Source: Lentisphaerota bacterium (GTDB lineage Bacteria; Verrucomicrobiota; Kiritimatiellia; UBA8416; JAUUYL01). From it: 42,599 bases of DNA. The notes under the pieces are model-generated. The model searched no databases. It was not told the origin of the DNA and saw nothing but the letters and a program-made list of their open reading frames with translations. The position numbers were made by a program, and so were the translations under genes. This document shows, piece by piece, positions 34,688-42,599 of the stretch. The first letter of the stretch is position 1, and each line of letters begins with the position of its first letter. The DNA lies in contig JAUUYL010000013.1 of NCBI GenBank assembly GCA_030590485.1, positions 1 to 42,599 of the forward strand. The letters are read 5' to 3'.

Positions 34688-35413
34688 TTATTGTGCACCC
34701 TTCGTTGTCGTTCCAAGTAAGCGGATGATTTCCGGATGTTTACTTTCTTTCTCCAGTTCATCGATAAGCCCAGTCTCGAGAAGCTCACCTTTTGCCATAA
34801 CCCCGATAGTATCAGAAACGGAACGCGCTTCTTCACGACTATGGCATACGTGTATTGTAGTGATCTTGAATTCGGTCTGGATATCGCTGAGCACTGCGCA
34901 TATCTCTTTTCTTGTCGGCTCATCAACAGCGCTGACAGGCTCGTCCAGGATAAGAAGCTGTGGGTTTCTCGCTAAGGCTCTCGCTAAAGCTACTTTTTGA
35001 GTTTCTCCGCCACTGAGATTAACGACGCTTCGGCCCAGCAGATGAGCAATCTCCAGCTTGGCAATTGCATTCTTGGAGTCTTTCAACGCATCCTCGTGAC
35101 TCTCGCCCGCAACTATCGCAGAAAAGGTAATGTTGTCCAATACCGACAAATGAGGGAACAGCCCTGAGTTCTGCGGAACATAACCTATCTCCCGGTCTTT
35201 AGGTTCCAGTTTTGTTATTTCCCTGTCTCTCATATGAATAGAACCGGCCTCAACAGGCATTAGCCCGCATATGGCTTTCAGGAGAAGACTCTTGCCTGAA
35301 CCAGTCGGCCCCATAAGCACAAAGTACTGATGGTCATCTATATCAAGATTTACATCTTTGACCTTAAACTTTCCGGCGGTCAAATGAAGATCAGTGATTT
35401 TCAGTCGGCTCAT
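34688..35413 (-). CDS. ABC importer ATPase, molybdate/tungstate type (ModC/WtpC-like)
   Basis: The 241-residue ATPase has Walker A GPTGSGKS, Q-loop YVPQNSGLFPHLSV, signature LSGGETQKVALARA, Walker B LLILDEPVSAVD and H-loop HVCHS. ATG 35413 overlaps the permease stop by four bases (ATGA); an earlier ATG at 35440 lies inside the permease gene. It lacks the C-terminal TOBE/Mop domain of longer ModC proteins. Its partners are the permease and double binding protein upstream. Confidence 0.9.
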   Translation of the reverse strand: MSRLKITDLHLTAGKFKVKDVNLDIDDHQYFVLMGPTGSGKSLLLKAICGLMPVEAGSIHMRDREITKLEPKDREIGYVPQNSGLFPHLSVLDNITFSAIVAGESHEDALKDSKNAIAKLEIAHLLGRSVVNLSGGETQKVALARALARNPQLLILDEPVSAVDEPTRKEICAVLSDIQTEFKITTIHVCHSREEARSVSDTIGVMAKGELLETGLIDELEKESKHPEIIRLLGTTTKGAQ

Positions 35414-36303
35414 TGCCAATGCCTCCCATGTGCAAACCAATGGACAAAAGTAATGGCCATTCCAGCAATCAACATCGTCACCATGGAAACCACGAGCGCG
35501 GCCTCTACATTGCCTATGTTAAGATGAAGCCACATATGGGTTGGCATTACCTGAACACTCCGACCTGTGCCGACAAAGACCATTAGAGGCCCGAATACAC
35601 CTATAGCTCTTGCCCAGGCCATTATGCCCCCGGCAATAATTCCGTTCTTTGCCAACGGCAGAGTAACCTTCTTGAACGCCATTCCTTCTGAACATCCAAG
35701 CGTGAGCGCAACATCCTCGTAATTTCTCGGTACCTGCTCAAATGCGGACTTGGCGGAGCGGATACAGTAGGATACCGACACCAGATATTGACACATGATA
35801 ATCCCAAAAGCGCCATCAACACCAAGATCTATCCCAGACCAGAACCAGACGAAGTGCCCGCCAATCGAGGTGCCCTTAGTTAAGTTCAGGACAGACATGA
35901 TGGTCACATGCAAACCATCGCAGAATTTATTTATGATTTCCTTCACCACCCCGCCGAATGGTGTGCCGAAGAAAGCAAGCAGTGAAAGACCAAGGACAAT
36001 AGGGGGGAGTACAATAGGAACATCAACAAAGGTGTTTACAAAACTATGACCCTTGAATTTGTATCTGCTCAGTGCGTAGCCGACAGGTATCGCAGTCAGG
36101 AGAATCAAAACAAGCGTAATAAGGGAAGTGAAGATGCTCAAGTGAAATGCGCTTATAACCTCTTTCGATGAAAGAATCTCAAATATCTCTTTCGGTCCGA
36201 CATCCCAGGAAATCATGTAAAGCACATCTGCGGCAATCAAAAGCACAATCATGCCTATGAATAGAGCCAGAGACGACATTGTGTAATTTTTCAACTTGCT
36301 CAT
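35410..36303 (-). CDS. ABC importer permease, molybdate/tungstate type (ModB/WtpB-like)
   Basis: The 297-residue protein has about six membrane helices, VDVPIVLPPIVLGLSLLAFF (characteristic of ModB/CysT-type permeases), and the EAA loop EDVALTLGCSEGMAFKKVTL that contacts the ATPase. It follows the binding protein after 18 bp. A longer loop around residues 118-150 is unusual for ModB. Confidence 0.9.
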   Translation of the reverse strand: MSKLKNYTMSSLALFIGMIVLLIAADVLYMISWDVGPKEIFEILSSKEVISAFHLSIFTSLITLVLILLTAIPVGYALSRYKFKGHSFVNTFVDVPIVLPPIVLGLSLLAFFGTPFGGVVKEIINKFCDGLHVTIMSVLNLTKGTSIGGHFVWFWSGIDLGVDGAFGIIMCQYLVSVSYCIRSAKSAFEQVPRNYEDVALTLGCSEGMAFKKVTLPLAKNGIIAGGIMAWARAIGVFGPLMVFVGTGRSVQVMPTHMWLHLNIGNVEAALVVSMVTMLIAGMAITFVHWFAHGRHWQ

Positions 36304-36321
36304 GATTATGTCTTAGAAGAA

Positions 36322-37911
36322 CTATTTGACTGCCGTATTATAACCGTTCTTTTCTAGGATATCACGACCTTTATCTCCAGCGAGGTACTCAATAAATTGC
36401 TTTGCACCTGATTGGTTTTTGCCTGTATCAAGAAGTGATATTGTAACCTGTGAGTTGATGGTCTGTTCCTCCGGTATCTGTATTACATCAACATGGTTGC
36501 TGATATTGTTGGCAATAGCTTCCCATACAACCGCTAGATCAACATTCTTCATTTTGACCCACACACCAAGCTCGTTAACAGTAGTGCTTTCCTTTGCATC
36601 TATCTTTGATATATCAATTCCGTTTTTTTTCAACACCTGAGCAGTGAGTCTTCCGATCTGACATGTCTTTGCCGCACCAAGCCCGACCTTGAGGTCTGAT
36701 CGCAAAAGATCATTCAAACCTTTAACATTCTTGGGGTTGCCTTTTGCTGTGATCAATACAGGAACAAATCGAGCCACTGGTTTCTCGTCGATGACGCGAG
36801 TCGCTATTTTCTCTTTTAATCTGTCAATATACCATTGGTCAGCAGGCATAAACAGGTCGGTATTGTCGGTTGTTACAGCACGCGCTAGGATAACACCACT
36901 ACCACCGTAATCAGGGCCAACCGTTATGCCTGTGTCAGCCTTAAAACTCTCTATAACCTCATCTAACGCTTTCCTCATTCCTGCGGCCGCAAGAATCTTT
37001 ATCTTGCCCGTTGCGTCCGGCGCAGGAATAACCTCCCCGCTTTCATTAGTGAGCTTGACTCCGTCTTCGTAAAGTTTCTTGTTGCCGCTCATGGTGAACC
37101 CGTACTCGTCAAGAATCTGCCCGACACGCGGAGACGCTATGAACTCGGCAAACTTTTCTGCTTCATCAAGCTGCTTAGAACATGTCAAAGTTGCAATCGT
37201 TACTCGCATGGGCGTCAGGTAATAATCCTTGCCGGTAGCAGATGTTACAGCATCAATATATGGCACGGGGAGGTATGGAGTGATGGGAACGAAATCCAAA
37301 GCATCATCGCGCAGTTTCCAGACTGCCTTCCAGACCAGCCCTGCGTCTGCATTGTTCATCTTTACGTAGTTAGCTGTGTAACCACCACTTTTATTTGTCA
37401 CGATTTTTTTCTTTTTATTGAGCTCTTTGAAATCAATTCCGGCTTTCGTGAAGATCGTATTCATCATTCGACCAAGACTGGATAGTTCGTAGTCAGTCAG
37501 GATGAGTCTAACATCAGCCCGGGTCAGGTCCTTGATGTCGTGGATCTTCTTCGGATTGCCTTTTTGAATTACGATAACAGGTGTGAGTTCCGCAAGTAAC
37601 CATCCATCAATACCCAGCTTCCATTTCTGCATCAGTATGTCAATGAACGGATCATGGCAGACATAAAGGTCGCCCTTTTTCTGGCCTTCGATATACGCGA
37701 GCAATTCCCCCGAGCCGGCTGAGTTAATAACAACAGGCTGACCTGTCTCTTCATGATAAAGATCGCCCAGAACCTTCATCACGGGCGTCATTGTCCCGCC
37801 AACATGGCAAATCAGAGGAGTTTTGGCTCCATCTGTCTTCTCACTGTTTACGATTATTAACGCCAAAACGGCGACGGCGACGGCTGCCCATATAATTGTG
37901 CTTTTTTTCAT
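36322..37911 (-). CDS. Double substrate-binding protein of the ABC importer (two ModA-like domains)
   Basis: The 529-residue protein has an N-terminal signal or anchor (IIWAAVAVAVLALIIVNS), then two consecutive ModA-type binding domains. Residues ~33-275 have NSAGSGELLAYIE, GDLYVCHDPFIDIL and VIVIQKGNPKKI; residues ~305-529 have DYGGSGVILARAV, DLFMPADQWYID and VLITAKGNPKNV. Each has its own oxyanion-type SxGSGxLL motif, so one polypeptide may present two binding sites to a single permease. ModA proteins are normally single-domain (~250). Substrate (molybdate, tungstate or another oxyanion) cannot be fixed from sequence; no molybdenum-cofactor riboswitch is apparent in the 92-bp leader. Confidence 0.9.
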   Translation of the reverse strand: MKKSTIIWAAVAVAVLALIIVNSEKTDGAKTPLICHVGGTMTPVMKVLGDLYHEETGQPVVINSAGSGELLAYIEGQKKGDLYVCHDPFIDILMQKWKLGIDGWLLAELTPVIVIQKGNPKKIHDIKDLTRADVRLILTDYELSSLGRMMNTIFTKAGIDFKELNKKKKIVTNKSGGYTANYVKMNNADAGLVWKAVWKLRDDALDFVPITPYLPVPYIDAVTSATGKDYYLTPMRVTIATLTCSKQLDEAEKFAEFIASPRVGQILDEYGFTMSGNKKLYEDGVKLTNESGEVIPAPDATGKIKILAAAGMRKALDEVIESFKADTGITVGPDYGGSGVILARAVTTDNTDLFMPADQWYIDRLKEKIATRVIDEKPVARFVPVLITAKGNPKNVKGLNDLLRSDLKVGLGAAKTCQIGRLTAQVLKKNGIDISKIDAKESTTVNELGVWVKMKNVDLAVVWEAIANNISNHVDVIQIPEEQTINSQVTISLLDTGKNQSGAKQFIEYLAGDKGRDILEKNGYNTAVK

Positions 37912-38003
37912 GATTTATATTGCTAGAAAGACATCTCAACGCCCGCCATAACCCCGTATATTATTTTCGCGAAGTACTCTCTTCTCATCCCTCTTAACTC
38001 TCC

Positions 38004-38678
38004 TTATTGTTGAATGATCTTTCCGTCGACCATATCAACATGGCGGAACGCGTAGTCGCCGGCATTATGGTCGTGCGTTACCATAAGTACTGCGCCGCCG
38101 TTCTTCGCAAAATCCGCTAAGTATTCCAATACTCTCTTCCCGTTTTCTGTATCCAGATTCCCTGTGGGCTCATCAGCAAGAATGATTGATGCGCCACTGC
38201 ATATAGCACGAGCGAGTGCGACCCTTTGCTGTTCGCCAACACTCAATTCAGACGGCAGATGTTTCAGCCGCTTAGTCAGTCCGAATTTCTCCAGCAATTC
38301 CGTCACGCAGGTCTTTATATCTTTTCCGCTTCCCGCAAGTTCGCAAAGCATCACATTTTCCATAACAGTGAGGTAGGGGACCAGATGAAAGCTCTGGAAA
38401 ACGAAACCTAGATTTTCGGCTCTGAATGCTGACCGTTCAGGCTGTGATAGTTTGTACGGATTCCGCCCTTTAATAAGCACCTCGCCAGCGTCAGGCGACA
38501 GCAATGCACCCGCGGCCAGCAGTAGAGTCGTCTTGCCGCAGCCACTCGGCCCCTTGAGGGCAATGAAATCGCCTTTATTGAGTTCCAAGTCAACATTCTG
38601 CACCGCCAGGACTTTACCCACGGCCTTACTGGAGTAGGATTTTGTCAGGCCTTTAATATGTATTAATGCATCAGTCAT
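38004..38678 (-). CDS. ABC transporter ATPase, LolD/MacB type
   Basis: The 224-residue ATPase has Walker A GPSGCGKTT, Q-loop FVFQSFHLVPYLTV, signature LSVGEQQRVALARA (Val for the first Gly of LSGGE), Walker B IILADEPTGNLD and H-loop VTHDH. These mark the LolD/FtsE/MacB group, which powers mechanotransmission rather than simple transport. It overlaps its permease by eight bases. Confidence 0.92.
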   Translation of the reverse strand: MTDALIHIKGLTKSYSSKAVGKVLAVQNVDLELNKGDFIALKGPSGCGKTTLLLAAGALLSPDAGEVLIKGRNPYKLSQPERSAFRAENLGFVFQSFHLVPYLTVMENVMLCELAGSGKDIKTCVTELLEKFGLTKRLKHLPSELSVGEQQRVALARAICSGASIILADEPTGNLDTENGKRVLEYLADFAKNGGAVLMVTHDHNAGDYAFRHVDMVDGKIIQQ

Positions 38679-39951
38679 TTCTTAAAATCTCCGCTGGGTC
38701 CTGTCGGGACGCCCAAAACGAGGGAATCCACGATGCGAGACAGGCAAAAACAGGCATTGCAATAATGATGACCAGCGACAATTCGACGGACATCAGCTGC
38801 TGAACCGTGTAATTATTAAAGTATGTACCGCCAGCGACGCGAATTATAAACGCTGAGGAGAGAACTCCAAGTATACCACCACCAAGCCCGACAATGAATG
38901 ACCTGACCAGGAATAGGGCGAGAATAGCGCCTGACTTTATACCTATGGCAAGGAAGAGTCCTACCTCCGAAATGCGATCCTTGGTATTAATGAACGTGAG
39001 CAGGCATATTCCGGCCAGCGACATGATTCCAATAAAGGGAACAAGCATCGCCGCAAGTGATTCGCGCTTCGCTCTGAGCGCATCTCTTTGACTCTTTAGT
39101 ATGGCAATCTGCTTTGCGGCTGTCTGCTTGGCACTCATCCTCGCTTCCGCACGAGCCAGTGCCTGACTTCCTTTTTCAATAATCTTTGTGCCGGGCAGGA
39201 TAGCTGACAACTCTTTCCTTATTTCAGCCAGCCGGTCAATAGTTGCGCAATTACACTCGAGAGCCAGAATAGCATTGATGCGCCCTTTTTTATCGAGGAG
39301 CTCCTGGCATTCAGTAAGATTCATCCATATTGTTATGTCATCCTTACTGCCTCGTTCATCATGACACATCTTTACTGTAAACTCCTTTTCGAGCAACATG
39401 ATCTTGTCGCCAACCTTCAGTTTGAGAGCATTATGAAGTTCATAACCCAGCGCGATAAAACCTTGTTCCACAGGATCGACAAGCGGCTTCATGGGATTTC
39501 TATGCGCCATCGGAACTTCTCCCCGTATTCCTATCAGAATGACAGTCCGCTGCTGCTCCGGCCATGTAACCTTTTGCGTGAGGGTAGGGAGTAAATGGTT
39601 TATCATCACTATGGACGAGTTGGCGAGTTTGGTGACATACTCTTCCGGCATTGTCTTTGAGGCAAAACCTTTGTCGTACACCTCGCTCATGTCCTGACCT
39701 TCAGGAAATATATAGATATTGAACCCCAGGCCTTTCATATGCTTCCGCATATCGTCTTCGAGGCTTGCCATATGGTTCCTGGTCTCGATTTCCTTCTGAG
39801 CAATAATTTCTTCAGTCTGAAGGCTGGTGCTTTCAAGAAGTCCGTTCGCAAGAATAAACACCGAAGCCGCGACAGCTACAGAAAGACAGGAGAGCAGGAA
39901 GTTAACTTTCCTGTGTGCTATCTCCTTTAGCGCGATACCCGTAATTTTCAT
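38671..39951 (-). CDS. ABC permease, FtsX/MacB type
   Basis: The 426-residue permease has one N-terminal membrane helix (~17-38), a large periplasmic domain (~39-295), and three C-terminal helices (~300-415) ending in SRQDPAEILRND, typical of FtsX/LolC/MacB. It overlaps both neighbours by 4-8 bases. Substrate is unknown; candidates are lipoproteins or envelope components. The periplasmic domain has its own coiled-coil part (ALARAEARMSAKQTAAKQIA). Confidence 0.9.
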   Translation of the reverse strand: MKITGIALKEIAHRKVNFLLSCLSVAVAASVFILANGLLESTSLQTEEIIAQKEIETRNHMASLEDDMRKHMKGLGFNIYIFPEGQDMSEVYDKGFASKTMPEEYVTKLANSSIVMINHLLPTLTQKVTWPEQQRTVILIGIRGEVPMAHRNPMKPLVDPVEQGFIALGYELHNALKLKVGDKIMLLEKEFTVKMCHDERGSKDDITIWMNLTECQELLDKKGRINAILALECNCATIDRLAEIRKELSAILPGTKIIEKGSQALARAEARMSAKQTAAKQIAILKSQRDALRAKRESLAAMLVPFIGIMSLAGICLLTFINTKDRISEVGLFLAIGIKSGAILALFLVRSFIVGLGGGILGVLSSAFIIRVAGGTYFNNYTVQQLMSVELSLVIIIAMPVFACLASWIPSFWASRQDPAEILRND

Positions 39952-41126
39952 GTGTTTTTTCTTAATATCGCCGCAGAAGATCCTGCAAGCAAAAGAATGA
40001 CTAACATTACCACAATAGCGATATTACGTCTCATGGGGGAGGCTGTGGACACTTCCGGTCCTGGTGCTACCGGCTCTTCAACTTCTTCAATTTCCTCTGG
40101 CTTATCTTCCGGTACAGGGGCTGGTTCCTGACCGATGATGTCTGCTATTCCGCTCAGAGGCGGAAGTTCGCGATCCTCGACCACAGTATAGCCGTCAAGC
40201 CGTGAATCCCAATTTACATTAAACAGGAGATCTATGCCCGGGTTCTGCGCCTTTACTTCGCAGGAGCATGCTCCGCCAAGATAATAGGTCATATCGGTAA
40301 TATTATCCTCGGTAATACCTTCGCCGATTAAAGGTTTAAGAATTCTGCCGCGCCCGAATACAGGGTAGACCATAGTCTGGTCGGCATACTCATGAAGATC
40401 ATCTTTCATGTTTATAAGCATTCTGCGCAGCACCTCTTCGTCTTTATTGTCCTTCGCGAGCTTTACAATCGAAAAGGAAATCTGAAGTGGTATCGAAAAG
40501 CGCAGTTGATTGATGGGGTCTATATAGGCCTCTTCGCCTTCAGGCACTCCCGTCACATCACCTGAAGTAGTTGCAACCCCGGCAGGAAGCACTATTGCTT
40601 CCTGCAAGATCGTAAGAGTTTTCTTCATGGTATTGTAAGCCTTGTCGTCCTGTTCCTTGTCGCCTGACTCGACCAGAAGCCACGTTGTGGTTCTGCCACG
40701 AAGAATCTCGTCAGTCAGTTCCTGACGTAGCTTTGAGCTTACAATTTTCTCTGCATTGTTCTTATTGAGCTCAGCTTGCCAGATGATCTTTGGCTTTCCA
40801 AAACTTCTCGGGTAAAACAAAAACATCGCCGGATAGGCCGGATGCTTTTCGGGGATATATCTCAAGACTGGCGAATTGGTTTCAGCCAGTATGTTTACTG
40901 TCGTCGCATATACATTGGCAAAACCGCCTTCGTCCCGTGTGAAAGAATTGACAACATCGACCGCCTTCTTCTGTGTATCGGTCAACGCCTTGACATGGAC
41001 AACTATGAGCGCATAGCTGTCAGCCTGCCACCGTTCAAGAGCATAACGAAATACCGGCACACTGCATGCCACAACTATCGTAACGAAAGCAAATACATAT
41101 AAAGCGGTTAGCCATATCTTTTTCAT
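39948..41126 (-). CDS. Accessory bitopic membrane protein of the LolD/MacB-type module
   Basis: The 392-residue protein has an N-terminal hydrophobic segment (residues ~5-25) whose VVAC stretch would also fit a lipobox. A long soluble domain of alpha/beta character follows, then a Pro/Glu-rich linker (~345-368) and a C-terminal membrane helix (~370-388) with a short basic tail. The soluble part therefore lies in the periplasm, close to the inner membrane. It overlaps the permease gene by four bases, so it belongs to the module. I recognise no family. Confidence 0.78.
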   Translation of the reverse strand: MKKIWLTALYVFAFVTIVVACSVPVFRYALERWQADSYALIVVHVKALTDTQKKAVDVVNSFTRDEGGFANVYATTVNILAETNSPVLRYIPEKHPAYPAMFLFYPRSFGKPKIIWQAELNKNNAEKIVSSKLRQELTDEILRGRTTTWLLVESGDKEQDDKAYNTMKKTLTILQEAIVLPAGVATTSGDVTGVPEGEEAYIDPINQLRFSIPLQISFSIVKLAKDNKDEEVLRRMLINMKDDLHEYADQTMVYPVFGRGRILKPLIGEGITEDNITDMTYYLGGACSCEVKAQNPGIDLLFNVNWDSRLDGYTVVEDRELPPLSGIADIIGQEPAPVPEDKPEEIEEVEEPVAPGPEVSTASPMRRNIAIVVMLVILLLAGSSAAILRKNT

Positions 41127-41202
41127 ACCATTATCCTAGTTGATTATCTAAATTCCTTCAACATCTATTTAGTGAGGATTTTACCGCTGTGGCGCAAAAT
41201 CC

Positions 41203-41230
41203 AGTTAACAGTTAACAGTTAAAGGTTAAT
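41203..41230. repeat. Heptamer repeat AGTTAAC x4
   Basis: AGTTAAC, AGTTAAC, AGTTAAA, GGTTAAT: four adjacent 7-bp units in the 147-bp gap between the membrane protein and the PHP gene. Confidence 0.85.
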
Positions 41231-41273
41231 TGTTATTAGTAGCTCTAGTCAAGTAGGTTGCGACATAATAGCT

Positions 41274-42599
41274 CTATAGGAATATTGTTGTACGAAACCA
41301 TTCCAGTGCTTTATCGGAACCCATATCGGATAGCTCCTGAGCTTGCACCAACGTCATGGGCTTCAATCCGCCTACAGCCTCGAAGAAACTGTTTTTATCC
41401 TTAACAGTAGAAAACTCAGCCTTCGCCTGATTGCCGATATATGAATAGTCTGCATAACGTAATAGCAGGGTGTGGCCAACCATGATCTTTGCGCCACTTA
41501 GGAAGATTTCCTTATGCGGACGCAATGCATCGCAATCCAGGTCATCAAGAAACGGTAATCCAAGTTTGTTCATTTCCGTTCCTATATTTATGGGCAAATC
41601 CATATCGTTCGCAATTGCGACTATGTCGTTTAGCTTACCAAGCTTCAGCGCTTTCGTGTCCGGGTCTGCAATGTTCCAGTTTCTGTCAGGAATAATATTC
41701 AACGCCGCACCACCTTTGGATCTCAAGCATTCTAGAAGAGCTTTTGGATCAGATTCGCCGGAGGTCGTACCGTCCAGCCAGGCTATCATAGGAATCGCAC
41801 CGCACGATGCTATCCAGTTAAGGAAATCCTCAGCAGACGGAAATGTATCGGGTGACGGCTGTTGATATCCCAAGCCACCGCTTTTGACCAACTTAGCACG
41901 AACCTTCTCTTCCATATTCGGCAGGATGGCAATCATCGCCTCTGTATCATCAGGCGATAGACCTAACACATCAGACCAAAACGCAGTCAGCTTGTCGCTG
42001 TCTTCAAAAACGCTCTTTGCCTTATTGATGTAGGCCGTGATTATATGACGTTCCGTGGCTGCGCCCGTTGGGGTCAGAGGAACAACATCATCTTCGTAGC
42101 TGATAGCTATATCTGCAATTTTGGGATTAACCCGGTCTATGAGTTCCACGTTGCGTCTGCGTGCGCCATTTCTTAAATCAGCCTGCCCCTTCATCTGCGG
42201 TGAGTCTTCAGGAAATGCCTTCGCAAATCCACCGCCCATTATATAAGTAACACCAGGTTCGCCGGGTGAGGAGATTTCATGCTCAGCATACTCAGTGACA
42301 TAAGCGCGGGTTTCTACGTTGATAGAAGTTCTCAGCCCAAGCGTGAGCCCGGCGTTCAGGAACTCGTCCTGACCGTCCAAAACATCGAAATCGCAAAGTC
42401 CTGCAGCATACATACCTGCATTACGTGCTTCCCAGGCAAGCCGCGATGGGGAGTAACCCTCGGCGTTATAAGAGAAGAAGGAGTGTAGATGCATATTAAC
42501 GTTAGTCCCCAAAGGCGGAAGCTCGCTCTTTGCGAGAGTTTCAAGCGCTGAAGAGCGCTCAGATGGGTCGAATGAGTTAAGTTTTTCAATTGTAGTAGT
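41274..42599 (-). CDS. PHP-domain metal-dependent phosphoesterase-like protein (5' end outside window)
   Basis: The frame is open to the right edge; reading on from TTG 42512 upstream gives a protein-like stretch (LNSFDPSERSSALETLAK), so the real start lies outside. 441 residues are visible. The PHP fold is shown by NMHLHSFFSYN near the N-terminus, GLCDFDVLDGQDEF (the common DHD is DFD here, apparently a feature of this PVC subfamily), NVETRAYVTEY and a later GH in VGHTLLLRYADYSYIGN. Reaction and substrate are unknown. It is separated from the next gene by 147 bp including a heptamer repeat. Confidence 0.85.
   Translation of the reverse strand, partial: TTTIEKLNSFDPSERSSALETLAKSELPPLGTNVNMHLHSFFSYNAEGYSPSRLAWEARNAGMYAAGLCDFDVLDGQDEFLNAGLTLGLRTSINVETRAYVTEYAEHEISSPGEPGVTYIMGGGFAKAFPEDSPQMKGQADLRNGARRRNVELIDRVNPKIADIAISYEDDVVPLTPTGAATERHIITAYINKAKSVFEDSDKLTAFWSDVLGLSPDDTEAMIAILPNMEEKVRAKLVKSGGLGYQQPSPDTFPSAEDFLNWIASCGAIPMIAWLDGTTSGESDPKALLECLRSKGGAALNIIPDRNWNIADPDTKALKLGKLNDIVAIANDMDLPINIGTEMNKLGLPFLDDLDCDALRPHKEIFLSGAKIMVGHTLLLRYADYSYIGNQAKAEFSTVKDKNSFFEAVGGLKPMTLVQAQELSDMGSDKALEWFRTTIFL

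Noticed and set aside
37912-38003. Molybdenum-cofactor or other riboswitch before the binding-protein gene
   Set aside because: The 92-bp leader shows no extended conserved stem arrangement that I can recognise.
41274-42512. TTG at 42512 as start of the PHP gene
   Set aside because: The frame continues upstream to the window edge with protein-like sequence, so the gene is cut by the window.

Overview
The window looks like a chromosomal segment of a Gram-negative bacterium of the PVC superphylum, most likely Kiritimatiellota or a close relative in Verrucomicrobiota/Lentisphaerota. This placement is inferred from content: secreted proteins with DTDGDGMxD calcium-binding stretches, a PEP-CTERM protein, a KaiC-like/PPDK_N fusion, a PHP protein with a DFDVLDG motif, and long intergenic spacers filled with palindromes and heptanucleotide repeats. 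No rRNA or tRNA gene is visible to confirm it.

Left part (1-4436, + strand): the 3' end of a large extracellular coiled-coil protein, then a signal-peptide protein with two copies of one domain and a C-terminal membrane anchor. Next (4564-12102, + strand) is the most unusual locus: an F-type ATPase cluster ordered alpha1-alpha2-epsilon-c-(b/delta fusion)-gamma-beta. It has two adjacent alpha genes, and the second has lost the arginine finger (Ile355 in place of Arg). Epsilon is cut down to its beta-barrel. The b/delta fusion lacks the delta N-terminal domain, and both alphas have short N-termini. Beta has a changed DELSEED motif, gamma has a Lys-rich tail, and no subunit a gene is present. 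The spacers inside the cluster are packed with hairpins at stop codons, heptamer tandem repeats and dispersed palindromic elements.

Middle (12153-21730, + strand): a type II secretion / type IV pilus inner-membrane and pseudopilin operon (GspE, GspF, a zinc metallopeptidase, GspG, GspI, GspJ, GspK, a PilM/PilN-type GspL, a PilO/GspM and a membrane-anchored MORN-repeat protein). Three secreted proteins follow (21814-25585). The last carries a PEP-CTERM sorting signal, and all three could be cargo of the envelope machinery.

Right part (25563-42599, - strand): a compact housekeeping operon (7TM-HD phosphohydrolase, YbeY, DUF502, MgtE, RecO, parvulin lipoprotein); a molybdate/tungstate-type ABC importer with a double substrate-binding protein, followed in the same operon by the KaiC-like/PPDK_N protein; a LolD/MacB-type ABC module with an accessory membrane protein; and the start-truncated end of a PHP-domain gene. 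The two strands converge at about 25.57 kb, where the two final genes overlap by 23 bp.
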